NCBI RefSeq assembly: GCF_001458315.1
Contig: NZ_CYRX01000009.1
Coordinates: forward strand, 1-64,000
Direction of reading: 5' to 3'
From: Thalassobacter stenotrophicus
GTDB lineage: Bacteria > Pseudomonadota > Alphaproteobacteria > Rhodobacterales > Rhodobacteraceae
Length of the DNA stretch: 64,000 bases
The stretch's first letter is position 1. Each line of letters starts with the position of its first letter. The notes under the pieces are model-generated. The model searched no databases, was not told where the DNA came from, and saw only the letters and a program-made list of their open reading frames with translations. Below, in pieces: positions 47,590-56,210 of this stretch. A program made the translations under genes and the position numbers.

Positions 47590-48768
47590 TCAGGCCGCGC
47601 TAAGGGCGGTTGCGGTGGCCTCTAGGCGGGTCAATGCCTCGGAGATATCCGCGTCCGTCAGGTTAAGCGCGGGCAACAAGCGCACCACGTTATCGCCGCC
47701 GGGAATGACGATCAGTTCAGCCGCATAGGCCGCGTTGACGACATCCATGTTCGAGACCGCGCATTTCAGCCCGATCATAAGGCCCGCGCCGCGCACGGTC
47801 TCAAATACAGAAGGGTGGGTTGCGACCAAAGCCTCAAGCCCCTGACGCAAGAGCGCGGCCTTGCGGTTCACCTCCGCCAAGAACGCGTCGTCGGCCACGG
47901 TTTCCATCACGGCATTGCCAACCGCGCACCCAAGTGGGTTACCGCCGTAGGTCGAGCCGTGGGTACCCGCTGTCATGCCGCTAGCTGCGTTTTCGGTCGC
48001 CAACACAGCCCCTAGTGGAAAGCCTCCACCAATGCCCTTGGCCACCATCATGATGTCAGGCGTGACCCCGGCCCATTCATGCGCAAACAGCTTGCCAGTC
48101 CGCCCCATGCCGCATTGCACTTCATCCAGCATCATCAAGACGCCAGTTTCGTCGCACAGATCGCGCAGGCCCTTGAGACAGGCGTCGGGGATCGGGATGA
48201 TGCCGCCTTCGCCTTGCACTGGCTCCATCAGGACGCCAGCCACATCGGGAGCCCGCATCGCGGCCTCAAGTGCGTCATGGTCACCGACGGCCAAGTGAAT
48301 GAAACCGGGCAGCAGCGGGCCAAAACCGGCGGTCATCTTTTCCGAGCCAGCGGCGGCAATGCCCGCAGAGGAGCGGCCATGGAATGAGCCAGTAAACGCG
48401 ATGATCTTGTGCCGCTCAGGCTGGCCTTTGTCGGACCAGTATTTCCGTACCATTTTGACCGCCAGCTCGCAGGATTCTGTGCCTGAGTTGGTAAAGAACA
48501 CTGTGTCGGCGAAGGTCGCTTCAACCAACCGCTCAGCCAGCGTTTGTTGCTGCGGGATGTGGTAGAGGTTTGATGTGTGCCACAGCGCGCTTGCCTGATC
48601 GGTCAAGGCCGTCACGAGGGCAGGGTTGGCGTGGCCCAGCACATTCACCGCGATGCCTGCTCCCATGTCCAAGAAACGTCGGCCGTCAGCCTCGATCAAC
48701 CAGCTACCTTCGCCTTTGACGAAGGTCAGCGGTGCCCGGGAATATGTCGGCAGAACTGCGGGGATCAT
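47590..48768 (-). CDS. argD: acetylornithine aminotransferase
   Basis: The ATG at 48768, with AAGAGG 8 bases upstream, gives 392 residues. It is a class III PLP aminotransferase: FTNSGTESCELAVKMVRKY, the LDEVQCGMGRTG metal-free PLP-binding block, and the PLP lysine in MVAKGIGGGFPLGA. It converts N-acetylglutamate semialdehyde to acetylornithine and may also serve lysine synthesis. argF follows. An imperfect 26-bp palindrome lies 58-83 bases upstream of the start. Confidence 0.96.
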   Translation of the reverse strand: MIPAVLPTYSRAPLTFVKGEGSWLIEADGRRFLDMGAGIAVNVLGHANPALVTALTDQASALWHTSNLYHIPQQQTLAERLVEATFADTVFFTNSGTESCELAVKMVRKYWSDKGQPERHKIIAFTGSFHGRSSAGIAAAGSEKMTAGFGPLLPGFIHLAVGDHDALEAAMRAPDVAGVLMEPVQGEGGIIPIPDACLKGLRDLCDETGVLMMLDEVQCGMGRTGKLFAHEWAGVTPDIMMVAKGIGGGFPLGAVLATENAASGMTAGTHGSTYGGNPLGCAVGNAVMETVADDAFLAEVNRKAALLRQGLEALVATHPSVFETVRGAGLMIGLKCAVSNMDVVNAAYAAELIVIPGGDNVVRLLPALNLTDADISEALTRLEATATALSAA

Positions 48769-48825
48769 GGTAGCGCCTCTTTTGAAAAATAGAGCGAAAT
48801 CCGTGACCGATAATCCGCGGTGTGT

Positions 48826-48851
48826 CAATTGGATTGGGATTATTCCAATTG
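48826..48851. promoter_or_regulatory. operator-like inverted repeat upstream of argD
   Basis: CAATTGGA (48826-48833) and TCCAATTG (48844-48851) are perfect 8-base arms around a 10-base centre that is itself AT-rich. The site lies between argD and metF, near where an argD promoter would sit. The cognate regulator is not known; Lrp/AsnC-type and other dimeric regulators are possible. Confidence 0.4.
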
Positions 48852-48903
48852 CTGATGCTCAATGCGCACAAAATGGCATGCTTTGTGTGGTTTGTGGATT
48901 CTA

Positions 48904-48921
48904 CGTAAGCTGTAGCTTACG
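48904..48921 (-). other. perfect hairpin spanning the metF stop codon
   Basis: CGTAAGC-TGTA-GCTTACG is a perfect 7-bp stem containing the metF stop codon in one arm. No T tract follows on the minus strand. It may mark the 3' end or stabilise the message. Confidence 0.4.
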
Positions 48922-49783
48922 CAACTTCCTCAAGTTTAACCTCAGGCGTCACACCCAAAGCTGCACATACATCCCGAGTAAGCTCTGGCTTATTGAGGGT
49001 GTAGAAGTGCAGGTGATCAACGCCTTCATCCATAAGAGTTGAACACAGTTCTGTGGCATGTGCCAAAGACATCAGTTCCTCACGTCCATCCCGAATTGCG
49101 GTTTCAAACGCGGCGTCCAGCTCGGCTGGTACAGGTGTGCCGCAGCGTGTGGCGAACCGCTTGGTTCCAGCCCAGTTTTCGATCGGAAGGATGCCGGGGA
49201 TAATCGGGGCAGAAATCCCCGCGTCTGCGCATTTGTCGCGGAACCGCAGGAATGTCTCAGGCTCAAAAAAGAACTGCGTGATTGCCTCACACGCACCGGC
49301 GTCAATTTTGGCCTTGAGCCAAAAGATGTCTGCCATGTCGTTCTGGGCTTCGGGATGGCGATCTGGGTAGGCGCCGACGCGGAGGTTGAATTTGCCGGTG
49401 CTGGAAAGCGCCTCAATCAATTCGACGGAATGGCGAAATCCTTCGGGGTGCGCCGTAAACTGACCACTGCCCTTGGGTGGATCGCCGCGCAGCGCCACAA
49501 TGTCTGTTACGCCAGCGGCGGCGTATTGGTCGGCGATCTCAAGCGTCTCGGCCCGTGTGGCGTCCACGCATGTCAAGTGGGCGGCGACTCGCAGGCCGTA
49601 ATGCTTGTGGATCGTGGCTACTGCTTCGTGGGTCAGGGCCCGTGTCGTGCCGCCTGCGCCATAGGTCACAGATACCATCGTCGGGTCCAGCGGGGCCAAT
49701 GTGCGCACCGTTTCCCACAGGCGGAACGACGCCTCCAGCGATTGGGGGGGGAAGAATTCGAATGAGACGGTCGGGGCGGGCAT
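48917..49783 (-). CDS. metF: methylenetetrahydrofolate reductase
   Basis: The 288-residue FAD-dependent TIM-barrel enzyme matches MetF (VSFEFFPPQSLEASFRLW, VSVTYGAGGTTR, IVALRGDPPKG, EACEAITQFFFEP-like AGACEAITQFFFEPETF). It makes 5-methyl-THF for methionine synthesis. It is divergent from a metR-type regulator gene, a standard arrangement in which MetR controls metF. The 93-base gap carries a MetR-like site. Confidence 0.97.
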   Translation of the reverse strand: MPAPTVSFEFFPPQSLEASFRLWETVRTLAPLDPTMVSVTYGAGGTTRALTHEAVATIHKHYGLRVAAHLTCVDATRAETLEIADQYAAAGVTDIVALRGDPPKGSGQFTAHPEGFRHSVELIEALSSTGKFNLRVGAYPDRHPEAQNDMADIFWLKAKIDAGACEAITQFFFEPETFLRFRDKCADAGISAPIIPGILPIENWAGTKRFATRCGTPVPAELDAAFETAIRDGREELMSLAHATELCSTLMDEGVDHLHFYTLNKPELTRDVCAALGVTPEVKLEEVA

Positions 49784-49835
49784 GACGGTTTTGGTCCTTC
49801 TTGTGTCGCATCACGTCTTCGCATATGCGTGCCGT

Positions 49836-49848
49836 TGAATCAAACTCA
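49836..49848. promoter_or_regulatory. candidate MetR operator between metF and metR
   Basis: TGAATCAAACTCA matches the MetR consensus TGAA-N5-TTCA at seven of eight fixed positions. It lies 28 bases before the metR start and 52 bases upstream of the metF start. Confidence 0.45.
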
Positions 49849-49876
49849 TAACACTCATCATTTACATGAGCCGCAC

Positions 49877-50791
49877 ATGCACCTTGAATTCCGACACCTC
49901 CGCACGATCAAAGCGATCCACGATTGCGGGGGGCTTTCTGCGGCCGCAGATCGCCTGAACATCACGCAATCTGCCCTGTCCCATCAGGTAAAGGGCCTTG
50001 AGGATCAGGCGGGGCTAGAGCTGTTCGTGCGACGCTCCAAGCCGATGAAACTGTCCCCGGCGGGGATTCGTCTGTTGCGCTTGGCCGAGCGGGTTTTGCC
50101 CGAGATTGAAGCCTTGCAGGAAGAATTTCGGTCCCTCAAATCCGGTAAGATCGGCCGCCTTCACATCGCGATCGAATGTCATGCCTGTTTTGAATGGCTC
50201 TTCCCGGTGCTGGAGGAATTCCGCCGCGCATGGCCGGAAATCGACGTGGATATCCGTCCCGGCCTTCAGTTTCAGGCACTGCCCGCACTTGAGCGGGAGG
50301 AAGTCGATCTGGTCGTCTCCTCAGATCCCGAGAGCCTGCCCGGCGTCGAATTTCAGCCGCTGTTTGACTATGAGCCAGTCTTTGTTGCCTCTAGCCAGCA
50401 TCCGTTAGCGAAAAAGGACTTCATTGAGGCCGAAGACCTGCGCGATGAACTGTTGATTACCTATCCGGTGGAACGCCCGCGTCTAGATGTATTTAGCCAG
50501 TTTCTGCGCCCCGCAGGGGTTGAGCCGCGCGCCGTTCGGCAGGTGGAACTCACGGCTGTGATCCTGTTGCTGGTCGCCTCTAACCGGGGTGTTGCGGTCC
50601 TGCCGGACTGGGTCGTGCGCGAGGTTCGCTACAATTCGGACTACGTCACGCGCCCCCTGACCCAAGGTGGCCTGACCCGACGTCTTTATGCCGCTGTACG
50701 CACTACGGATGCGGCCAAACCCTTTATGGCCAACGTCATCCGCCTGATGCGAACTGAGCCCGTAAAATTGCAGCGCGGAGATAAGCCTTGA
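49877..50791 (+). CDS. metR: LysR-family transcriptional regulator MetR
   Basis: The ATG at 49877 gives 304 residues beginning MHLEFRHLRTIKAIHDCGGLSAAADRLNITQSALSHQ, the LysR winged-helix domain in its MetR form. A substrate-binding domain follows (IAIECHACFEWLFPVLEEF), the MetR variant that senses homocysteine. It is divergent from metF and probably activates it. An earlier in-frame GTG at 49829 would run through the candidate operator and is not preferred. Confidence 0.93.
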   Translation: MHLEFRHLRTIKAIHDCGGLSAAADRLNITQSALSHQVKGLEDQAGLELFVRRSKPMKLSPAGIRLLRLAERVLPEIEALQEEFRSLKSGKIGRLHIAIECHACFEWLFPVLEEFRRAWPEIDVDIRPGLQFQALPALEREEVDLVVSSDPESLPGVEFQPLFDYEPVFVASSQHPLAKKDFIEAEDLRDELLITYPVERPRLDVFSQFLRPAGVEPRAVRQVELTAVILLLVASNRGVAVLPDWVVREVRYNSDYVTRPLTQGGLTRRLYAAVRTTDAAKPFMANVIRLMRTEPVKLQRGDKP

Positions 50792-50851
50792 GCGTAGGCT
50801 CTCAGCGGTCTATAGCCCGCGCCTGACCCCCCTGATCCAAGGACCGAGCCC

Positions 50852-51649
50852 ATGCAAGGTAGCGCAAATCTCAATGTGATGATCAAAGCCGCGCGCAAAG
50901 CCGGGCGATCGCTGGTTAAGGACTTTCGCGAAGTCGAAGCCCTGACCGTGACGATGAAGGGCGCAGGCGACTTTGTCAGCCGCGCGGATAAGCGGGCCGA
51001 AGAGATCATCGAAGAAGAGCTGATGGCAGCGCGCCCGTCCTACGGTTTTCTGGGTGAAGAAAGCGGTGAGAAAGAGGGTGAAGATCCCACCCGCCGCTGG
51101 ATCGTGGATCCGCTCGATGGCACGACAAACTACCTGCACGGGATGCCGCACTGGGCCGTATCTATCGCGCTAGAGCATAAAGGCCAGATCGTTGCCGCCG
51201 TGGTCTATGACCCCGCTAAGGACGAAATGTTTTACGCTGAAAAAGGCCAAGGCGCTTGGCTCAACGACAGCCAGCGTTTGCGGGTGACGCAGCGGACCAA
51301 GATGATCGAAACGGTTTATGCGACGGGTCTGCCCTTCGCAGGCAGCAAATACCTGCCCGCCGCGTTGTCGGACCTTGGGCGGCTTTTGCCCGTGTGCGCC
51401 GGTGTGCGCCGTTGGGGGGCCGCCTCGCTGGACCTCGCGTATGTGGCGGCTGGCCGGTACGACGGCTACTGGGAACGCGGTCTCAAAATCTGGGATATCG
51501 CTGGCGGTGTGTTGCTGGTCCGGGAGGCCGGTGGCCTCGTTGAGCCAATCCGCGCTGAGCAAGACTTGCTGAACGACGGTCACGTGGTTGCCGCAAGCGG
51601 TGCTGTGTTTGAGAAGTTCTCGAACATCATTCGCAAGCGGCCTGAGTAA
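50852..51649 (+). CDS. suhB: inositol monophosphatase family protein (SuhB-like)
   Basis: The 265-residue Mg-dependent phosphatase has the three metal motifs: GEESGEKEG near residue 68, DPLDGTTNYLHG at residues 86-97, and WDIAGGVLLVREAGG near residue 213. It hydrolyses inositol monophosphates and related sugar phosphates; SuhB forms also act in rRNA transcription antitermination. Substrate and second role cannot be told apart from sequence alone. It is convergent with pcs. Confidence 0.92.
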   Translation: MQGSANLNVMIKAARKAGRSLVKDFREVEALTVTMKGAGDFVSRADKRAEEIIEEELMAARPSYGFLGEESGEKEGEDPTRRWIVDPLDGTTNYLHGMPHWAVSIALEHKGQIVAAVVYDPAKDEMFYAEKGQGAWLNDSQRLRVTQRTKMIETVYATGLPFAGSKYLPAALSDLGRLLPVCAGVRRWGAASLDLAYVAAGRYDGYWERGLKIWDIAGGVLLVREAGGLVEPIRAEQDLLNDGHVVAASGAVFEKFSNIIRKRPE

Positions 51650-51652
51650 ACG

Positions 51653-52390
51653 TTACTTGGCGCGCTCGCCCGGCTGACCCAAATGAGCGGTTGGTCGGGG
51701 CGCCAACACTTGATGGGCCATGCCTGCGCACAGCAGATAGATGCTGGCCGCAGTGAACACCAAGGCCGCAGTCTGGGGCAGATCAAACCGCACCCAAGTG
51801 GCCCAAATCCCCAAAATCATCCACAGATTCGCAATCGGAAGCGTCACCCAACGCCAACGCACAGTGCGTGTGGGGTGCACGAACTTTAGCGGCATGAACA
51901 TCGCCACAGCGAGTGCGACCGTCACGGCAAAGATCATCCATGCCGGCGGGCTCAGTACAAAGCTGACCAGGGCCACCATGTTCCAACACCCCGGAAAGCC
52001 GAGAAAGCTTTTGTCATCAGTTTTCATGCGTGTGTCGGCAAAGTACATCGCCGACGCGAAGGGGATCACGATCAGCACGCCCCAACCCAGCCATCCAGGC
52101 ACCAAGCCCGACGCATAAAGCGCATAGGCAGGGATGAACGCATAGGTCAGGTAGTCGATGATCAGGTCTAACAGCACCCCATCATAACGCGCGGCATGCA
52201 GCGTGACGTTATAGCGGCGCGCCAGTGGCCCATCGATCCCGTCCACGAACAATGCCACCAGCAGCCATAAGAACATCATCGACCAATTGGCCTCGACGGC
52301 TTGCAGCATCGCGAGCATAGCAAAAACGGCCCCAGAGGCCGTGAGAAGGTGCACTGACAGGGCGCGGGCTTTGTCTTTTTTTGCGGACAT
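51653..52390 (-). CDS. pcs: phosphatidylcholine synthase (Pcs)
   Basis: The ATG at 52390 gives 245 residues, the usual Pcs length, with about six to eight helices. It has the CDP-alcohol phosphotransferase motif: DG-x2-AR (DGPLARR) then G-x3-D-x3-D (GVLLDLIID), in the Pcs-type context DYLTYAFIPAYAL. It condenses choline with CDP-diacylglycerol to make phosphatidylcholine in one step, which needs external choline, plentiful for marine roseobacters. The long N-terminal in-frame extension to 52516 is not conserved. Confidence 0.93.
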   Translation of the reverse strand: MSAKKDKARALSVHLLTASGAVFAMLAMLQAVEANWSMMFLWLLVALFVDGIDGPLARRYNVTLHAARYDGVLLDLIIDYLTYAFIPAYALYASGLVPGWLGWGVLIVIPFASAMYFADTRMKTDDKSFLGFPGCWNMVALVSFVLSPPAWMIFAVTVALAVAMFMPLKFVHPTRTVRWRWVTLPIANLWMILGIWATWVRFDLPQTAALVFTAASIYLLCAGMAHQVLAPRPTAHLGQPGERAK

Positions 52391-52436
52391 GGGGCTTAAT
52401 GACCGATCCGCCGCGCCCTGTCTATGGCAACCGGGT

Positions 52437-53018
52437 CTACTGCGTGGCTGAAACGCGCACCTCTTCGAGTGGGTAGGCAAGGGCGTCTTGGCTTTCCCAG
52501 CCGACGTGGCAGTCATGACAGAAAGCTTGTTTGAATTTCAGCGGCTTTCCGTTGGGCTGCACGCCCGAATACAGCCACCCGCCGGTGTCTGGTGCGTCAT
52601 CTAGGCCGACCTTCGTCATGATGAACAATGGACCGATACGGGCTTTGCCTTCTTTGCCGATTTTGATGGATTCCTTGGCCAACACGCCGCCCACGGGGAT
52701 TTCGACGCCTTCTGACGCGAATTTCAGGTATTCGGGGGCCGCGATGTCATTTGCGAATGTCAGTAAGAACCGCTCACCGTGGGCCCCGGCGACGGCGGCG
52801 CGCGTGGCAGTCTGGGTCCAGTCACGGTAAACGGGCGCCACGGGGTCGTCGCCCTTGGTATAGCCCGTGACCATACGCGCAGACATGCAATTATACAGAG
52901 CCGCCACACCTGCGTCATCCAAATCCCAGTGATCGCCCTTGATCACGCAGGTATCCGCGGCGTGTGCGGTGCCTGCGATGCAGATCACGGCGCTGGCGGC
53001 AATAATTGTCCTAATCAT
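52437..53018 (-). CDS. periplasmic cytochrome P460-like haem protein
   Basis: The 193-residue protein has a Sec signal peptide (hydrophobic residues 4-17, likely cleavage after AHA at 20) and a c-type haem motif CHDCH at residues 167-171 near the C-terminus (FKQAFCHDCHVGW). The lysine-rich middle (KESIKIGKEGKARIGPLF, GGWLYSGVQPNGKP) fits the cytochrome P460 family, which handles hydroxylamine or NO in some bacteria. No nitrogen-oxide genes are nearby, so the substrate is open. AAGGGA precedes the ATG; an inverted repeat lies just upstream. Confidence 0.68.
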   Translation of the reverse strand: MIRTIIAASAVICIAGTAHAADTCVIKGDHWDLDDAGVAALYNCMSARMVTGYTKGDDPVAPVYRDWTQTATRAAVAGAHGERFLLTFANDIAAPEYLKFASEGVEIPVGGVLAKESIKIGKEGKARIGPLFIMTKVGLDDAPDTGGWLYSGVQPNGKPLKFKQAFCHDCHVGWESQDALAYPLEEVRVSATQ

Positions 53019-53034
53019 AGTCTGTCCCTTACGA

Positions 53035-53074
53035 TTTGATTGAATGTGTCATTGCAGACAATCACGCAATCAAA
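53035..53074. promoter_or_regulatory. inverted repeat upstream of the P460-like gene
   Basis: TTTGATTG (53035-53042) and CAATCAAA (53067-53074) are perfect 8-base complements 24 bases apart, 17-56 bases upstream of the start codon. A half-sized GATTG/CAATC repeat lies inside. It may be an operator or a leader hairpin. Confidence 0.35.
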
Positions 53075-53136
53075 CCCCATGCACATCACCTCTGCGCACG
53101 ATGGCGTGAGGGTGCTGGCATGTTGGGCTGTAGCTC

Positions 53137-54072
53137 CTAGGCGCTGCTCTGCCCGTGGGGGTGGGCTTTGGCATACACCTCCATCAGGCGCGCGGTATCG
53201 ACCGCCGTATAGGCCTGTGTCGTACTCAGCGAGGCATGTCCAAGCAGTTCTTGGATCGCGCGCAGGTCACCGCCTGCCTCTAGAAGGTGGGTGGCAAAGC
53301 TGTGCCGCAGCGCGTGTGGGGTGGCGGTTGCGGGCAGGCCCAACTGCATCCGCACTGAGGCCACGACCCCCGATATCGCCCGCGCCGAGAGTGCTCCACC
53401 CCGTGCGCCCCGAAACAGCGGCGTATCTGCGGCCAAGTCATGTGGGCAGTTCCGGACATAGTCGTTCACCGCATCGCGCGCGATGGGCAGAACTGGTACG
53501 ATCCGCTCCTTGCCGCCCTTGCCTTTGATCCGCAGGACGTCGGGCAATGGTACGCTTGCACCGGTCAGGCTGAGGGCCTCGGATATGCGTAGCCCGCACC
53601 CATACAATAGTGTGACCACAGCCATATCCCGCGCCGCGATCCATGGCGTGGTGTTCTGGATTCCTACGGTGTCGAGCATGGCCTTGGCCGCATCCGGCGA
53701 TAGGGGGCGCGGCAGTTTTTTGCGGAACTTTGGCGCGCGTGTGGCCAAGACGGCGGTGGGTTCATGGCCCTCACGCTCACCCAGCCAGCGGTAGAAGGTT
53801 TTTACCGCCGAGAGAGCGCGCGCAAGCGACCGGGCCGCAACGCCGCGTCCACGCGCATGGGCCATCCATGCCCGCATGTCGCTTTGGGTGATCCGCAACA
53901 GGGGGCCAAGTCCGTCAGCTGCCCCTTTGTGCCCGGTCATAAACGATAGAAAGTCGAGCACATCTGTTTGATAGGCCCGCAAGGTGTTTTCAGCGGCATT
54001 GTCGAGGGCACGAATGTGGTCGAGCCAGCCCGCAAGTGCATCGCGCGCTGCGGGGCTGATCGACAGGCTCAT
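53137..54072 (-). CDS. xerC: tyrosine recombinase XerC
   Basis: The 311-residue integrase has an N-terminal SAM-like domain (AENTLRAYQTDVLDFLSFM) and the full catalytic set: Arg in GLRISEAL, Lys in KGKGGKER, HALRHSFATHL (His-x2-Arg), LGHASL (second His) and the nucleophile in TTQAYTAVD. With XerD it resolves chromosome dimers at dif. It overlaps the DUF484 gene as ATGA, as in the DUF484-xerC pair of enteric bacteria, which marks it as the housekeeping recombinase rather than a mobile-element integrase. Confidence 0.95.
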   Translation of the reverse strand: MSLSISPAARDALAGWLDHIRALDNAAENTLRAYQTDVLDFLSFMTGHKGAADGLGPLLRITQSDMRAWMAHARGRGVAARSLARALSAVKTFYRWLGEREGHEPTAVLATRAPKFRKKLPRPLSPDAAKAMLDTVGIQNTTPWIAARDMAVVTLLYGCGLRISEALSLTGASVPLPDVLRIKGKGGKERIVPVLPIARDAVNDYVRNCPHDLAADTPLFRGARGGALSARAISGVVASVRMQLGLPATATPHALRHSFATHLLEAGGDLRAIQELLGHASLSTTQAYTAVDTARLMEVYAKAHPHGQSSA

Positions 54073-54782
54073 GCCAAATGCTGGCGCATCGTTCGTTCGA
54101 ACACACCAGTAAAGAAAGACAACAGGTCTGTTCCTTGATTGCTGCGGAACTGGTTCGGGTCCTCGGCGCCCATAGCCAAAAGGCCCGGCAGTCGACCCGG
54201 CCCAAGGTCCAGCTTGAGCAGCGCTTCGGAGCGGACGTATTCCGCATCCTCGCCGTAGACAGAGGTGTTTGCCGTGCCGACGTCCCGCAGGGTGACTTGC
54301 CGCTGTGGCATATCCCGCCCCGCCGTCAGGTAATTCGCGATAAAGCCGGGGGCGACGATGCTCAGTAAATCTGACACGGCGGATGGGGGGGCAACAGCCG
54401 TGTCGCGTGCCTCAGCGCTTTCGAGCACGAGGCGCATTCGATCTACCCGCAAGATATCCATGACTTCGCCGCCAAGGCTTTGCAGGAACGGCTCAAACTC
54501 TGCGTGATCCAACAGTTTAAGGATCGCGCGGTGAACTTGATTGGTGCCTGCTAGGTTTTCATAGGCGGCGGCGATGACACTGCGGTGGGTGTCTTCTAGC
54601 CGGTCCAGCCGGGTTTCCAGCCGCTCCATGGCAAGACCGCGCATATCAACGATGTTGCCCCCCAATTGCCGCTCATTGGCAGCAATCAGGGCGCGCATCA
54701 CGTCGCGGTCTTCCAATATCACATCGGGATCGGACAATACGATCGTGCGCCAATCCTTGTTGGCGCTGGCCTGCTCTGACAT
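54069..54782 (-). CDS. DUF484 family protein
   Basis: This 237-residue protein has an N-terminal helical start with VILEDRDVMRALI and a GAF-like DUF484 body (RLEDTHRSVIAAAYENLAGTNQVHRAILKLL as blocks; GLLAMGAEDPNQFRSNQGTDLLSFF at the end). Function is unknown; it is conserved directly before xerC across proteobacteria. Its GGAGAG ribosome site lies inside a perfect 8-bp inverted repeat that would mask it in the mRNA. Confidence 0.92.
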   Translation of the reverse strand: MSEQASANKDWRTIVLSDPDVILEDRDVMRALIAANERQLGGNIVDMRGLAMERLETRLDRLEDTHRSVIAAAYENLAGTNQVHRAILKLLDHAEFEPFLQSLGGEVMDILRVDRMRLVLESAEARDTAVAPPSAVSDLLSIVAPGFIANYLTAGRDMPQRQVTLRDVGTANTSVYGEDAEYVRSEALLKLDLGPGRLPGLLAMGAEDPNQFRSNQGTDLLSFFTGVFERTMRQHLA

Positions 54783-54818
54783 CTGCTCTCCGGTCTTTCG
54801 CCGTGAATTTGAGAGCAG
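54783..54818 (-). promoter_or_regulatory. hairpin sequestering the DUF484-xerC ribosome binding site
   Basis: On the minus strand CTGCTCTC, then a 20-base loop, then GAGAGCAG directly abutting the ATG form a perfect 8-bp stem. The 3' arm contains the Shine-Dalgarno sequence. It could act as an RNA thermometer-like switch or as the fsa terminator; no T tract follows. Confidence 0.5.
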
Positions 54819-54828
54819 TTATAGCATG

Positions 54829-55482
54829 TCAGACGATTTTCTGGCCAGTCTTTTCCCAGTCCTTCATGAATGCGGCAAGGCCCGCGTCCGTCAGGGGGTG
54901 CTTGATCATCGACTTGATCACAGCGGGTGGCGCAGTGGCCACATCGGCACCCACAAGGGCTGCGTCCTTCATGTGGTTGGCCGAGCGGATGGACGCCGCA
55001 AGAATCTGCGTGTCAAAGCCGAAGTTGTCATAGATCGTGCGGATGTCTTCGATCAGCTCCATGCCGTCGATGTTGATGTCATCCAAACGCCCGATGAACG
55101 GCGAGATGAACGTGGCACCGGCTTTTGCCGCCAAGAGCGCTTGGTTGGCCGAGAAGCAGAGCGTGACGTTGACCATGTGACCCGCATCCGAGAACACTTT
55201 GCACGCCTTGAGGCCATCCCATGTCAGCGGCACTTTGATCGCGATGTTTTCGGCGATTTCGGCCAGCTTGAGGCCTTCTTTGATCATGTCTTCGGCTTCG
55301 GTCGCGACGACCTCGGCGCTGACAGGGCCCTCGACCAAGGCACAGATTTCGCGCGTGACCTCGATGATGTCGCGGCCTGATTTCATGATCAGGGACGGGT
55401 TGGTGGTGACGCCGTCGACCATGCCAAGGTCGTTAAGTTCAGCGATGGCGTCAATTTCGGCGGTATCTACGAAGAATTTCAT
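54829..55482 (-). CDS. fsa: fructose-6-phosphate aldolase/transaldolase-like protein
   Basis: The ATG at 55482 gives 217 residues, the size of the short transaldolase (FSA/TalC) subfamily, starting [20 protein letters not shown]. The motif [10 protein letters not shown] is present. The Schiff-base lysine is Lys83 in [11 protein letters not shown]. It acts as transaldolase or F6P aldolase in the pentose phosphate route; the two activities cannot be separated by sequence alone here. DUF484-xerC follow 46 bases later. Confidence 0.93.
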   Translation of the reverse strand: MKFFVDTAEIDAIAELNDLGMVDGVTTNPSLIMKSGRDIIEVTREICALVEGPVSAEVVATEAEDMIKEGLKLAEIAENIAIKVPLTWDGLKACKVFSDAGHMVNVTLCFSANQALLAAKAGATFISPFIGRLDDINIDGMELIEDIRTIYDNFGFDTQILAASIRSANHMKDAALVGADVATAPPAVIKSMIKHPLTDAGLAAFMKDWEKTGQKIV

Positions 55483-55580
55483 GGGCGCGCTTCCTTCTTT
55501 CAAGGGCGGTGGTATGTTTGGCACACTCCTAGCGAAATACGCGCTGAGATACACCCCCGGTTTTGCGAAAGGACCACCTT

Positions 55581-56207
55581 ATGCCTCTCGATCTTTGGCT
55601 TGCGTTTGTTGTGGCCTCGACGGTGCTGTGTATCATACCGGGTCCAACGGTGCTGTTGGTGGTCAGCTACGCGTTAAGCCAAGGGCGCAAGGTTGCAGTG
55701 GCCTCGGCAGGGGGCGTTGCATTGGGCGATTTGGTGGCGATGACTGCGTCGCTGGTGGGGCTTGGGGCGCTGGTCCTTGCGTCCGCCACGCTGTTCACGG
55801 TGCTAAAATGGATTGGGGCCGCCTATTTGGTCTATTTGGGGGTGAAACTGTTTATGTCAGCGGCCGAGGCTACGCCGGGCGCGGTCGGGGCGCCCCGCAG
55901 CACACGGCCCGCCGAGATTTTTGCCCACGCGGCGGCGGTCACTGCGCTTAACCCCAAATCGATCGCGTTCTTTATCGCCTTTGTGCCGCAGTTCATGCGC
56001 CCGGAAGCGCCGCTGCTGCCGCAATTTATCATCCTGATTACGACCTTTGTGGCCGTCGGGTTCCTGAATGCGCTTTTGTACGCACTCCTGGCGGACCGGA
56101 TGCGGGTGGCAATCGCGCGCCCGTCGGTGTTGCGGGTGTTGACGCGGTTGGGTGGAGCAACGCTGGTGGCTATGGGTGTGGCCACTGCCGCATTGCGCCG
56201 CGCCTAA
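55581..56207 (+). CDS. LysE family translocator
   Basis: The ATG at 55581, behind AAGGA with 8-base spacing, gives 208 residues and about six helices with the LysE/RhtB pattern (VVASTVLCIIPGPTVLLVVSYAL near the N-terminus; ALNPKSIAFFIAFVPQF in the middle). Such proteins export amino acids or related compounds; the substrate is unknown. priA starts 3 bases after its stop, so they are co-transcribed. Confidence 0.9.
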   Translation: MPLDLWLAFVVASTVLCIIPGPTVLLVVSYALSQGRKVAVASAGGVALGDLVAMTASLVGLGALVLASATLFTVLKWIGAAYLVYLGVKLFMSAAEATPGAVGAPRSTRPAEIFAHAAAVTALNPKSIAFFIAFVPQFMRPEAPLLPQFIILITTFVAVGFLNALLYALLADRMRVAIARPSVLRVLTRLGGATLVAMGVATAALRRA

Positions 56208-56210
56208 GGG

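Noticed and set aside
53137-54072. Tyrosine recombinase as a sign of an integrated element
   Set aside because: The DUF484 neighbour, overlap and motif set identify housekeeping XerC; there are no attachment repeats or phage genes.
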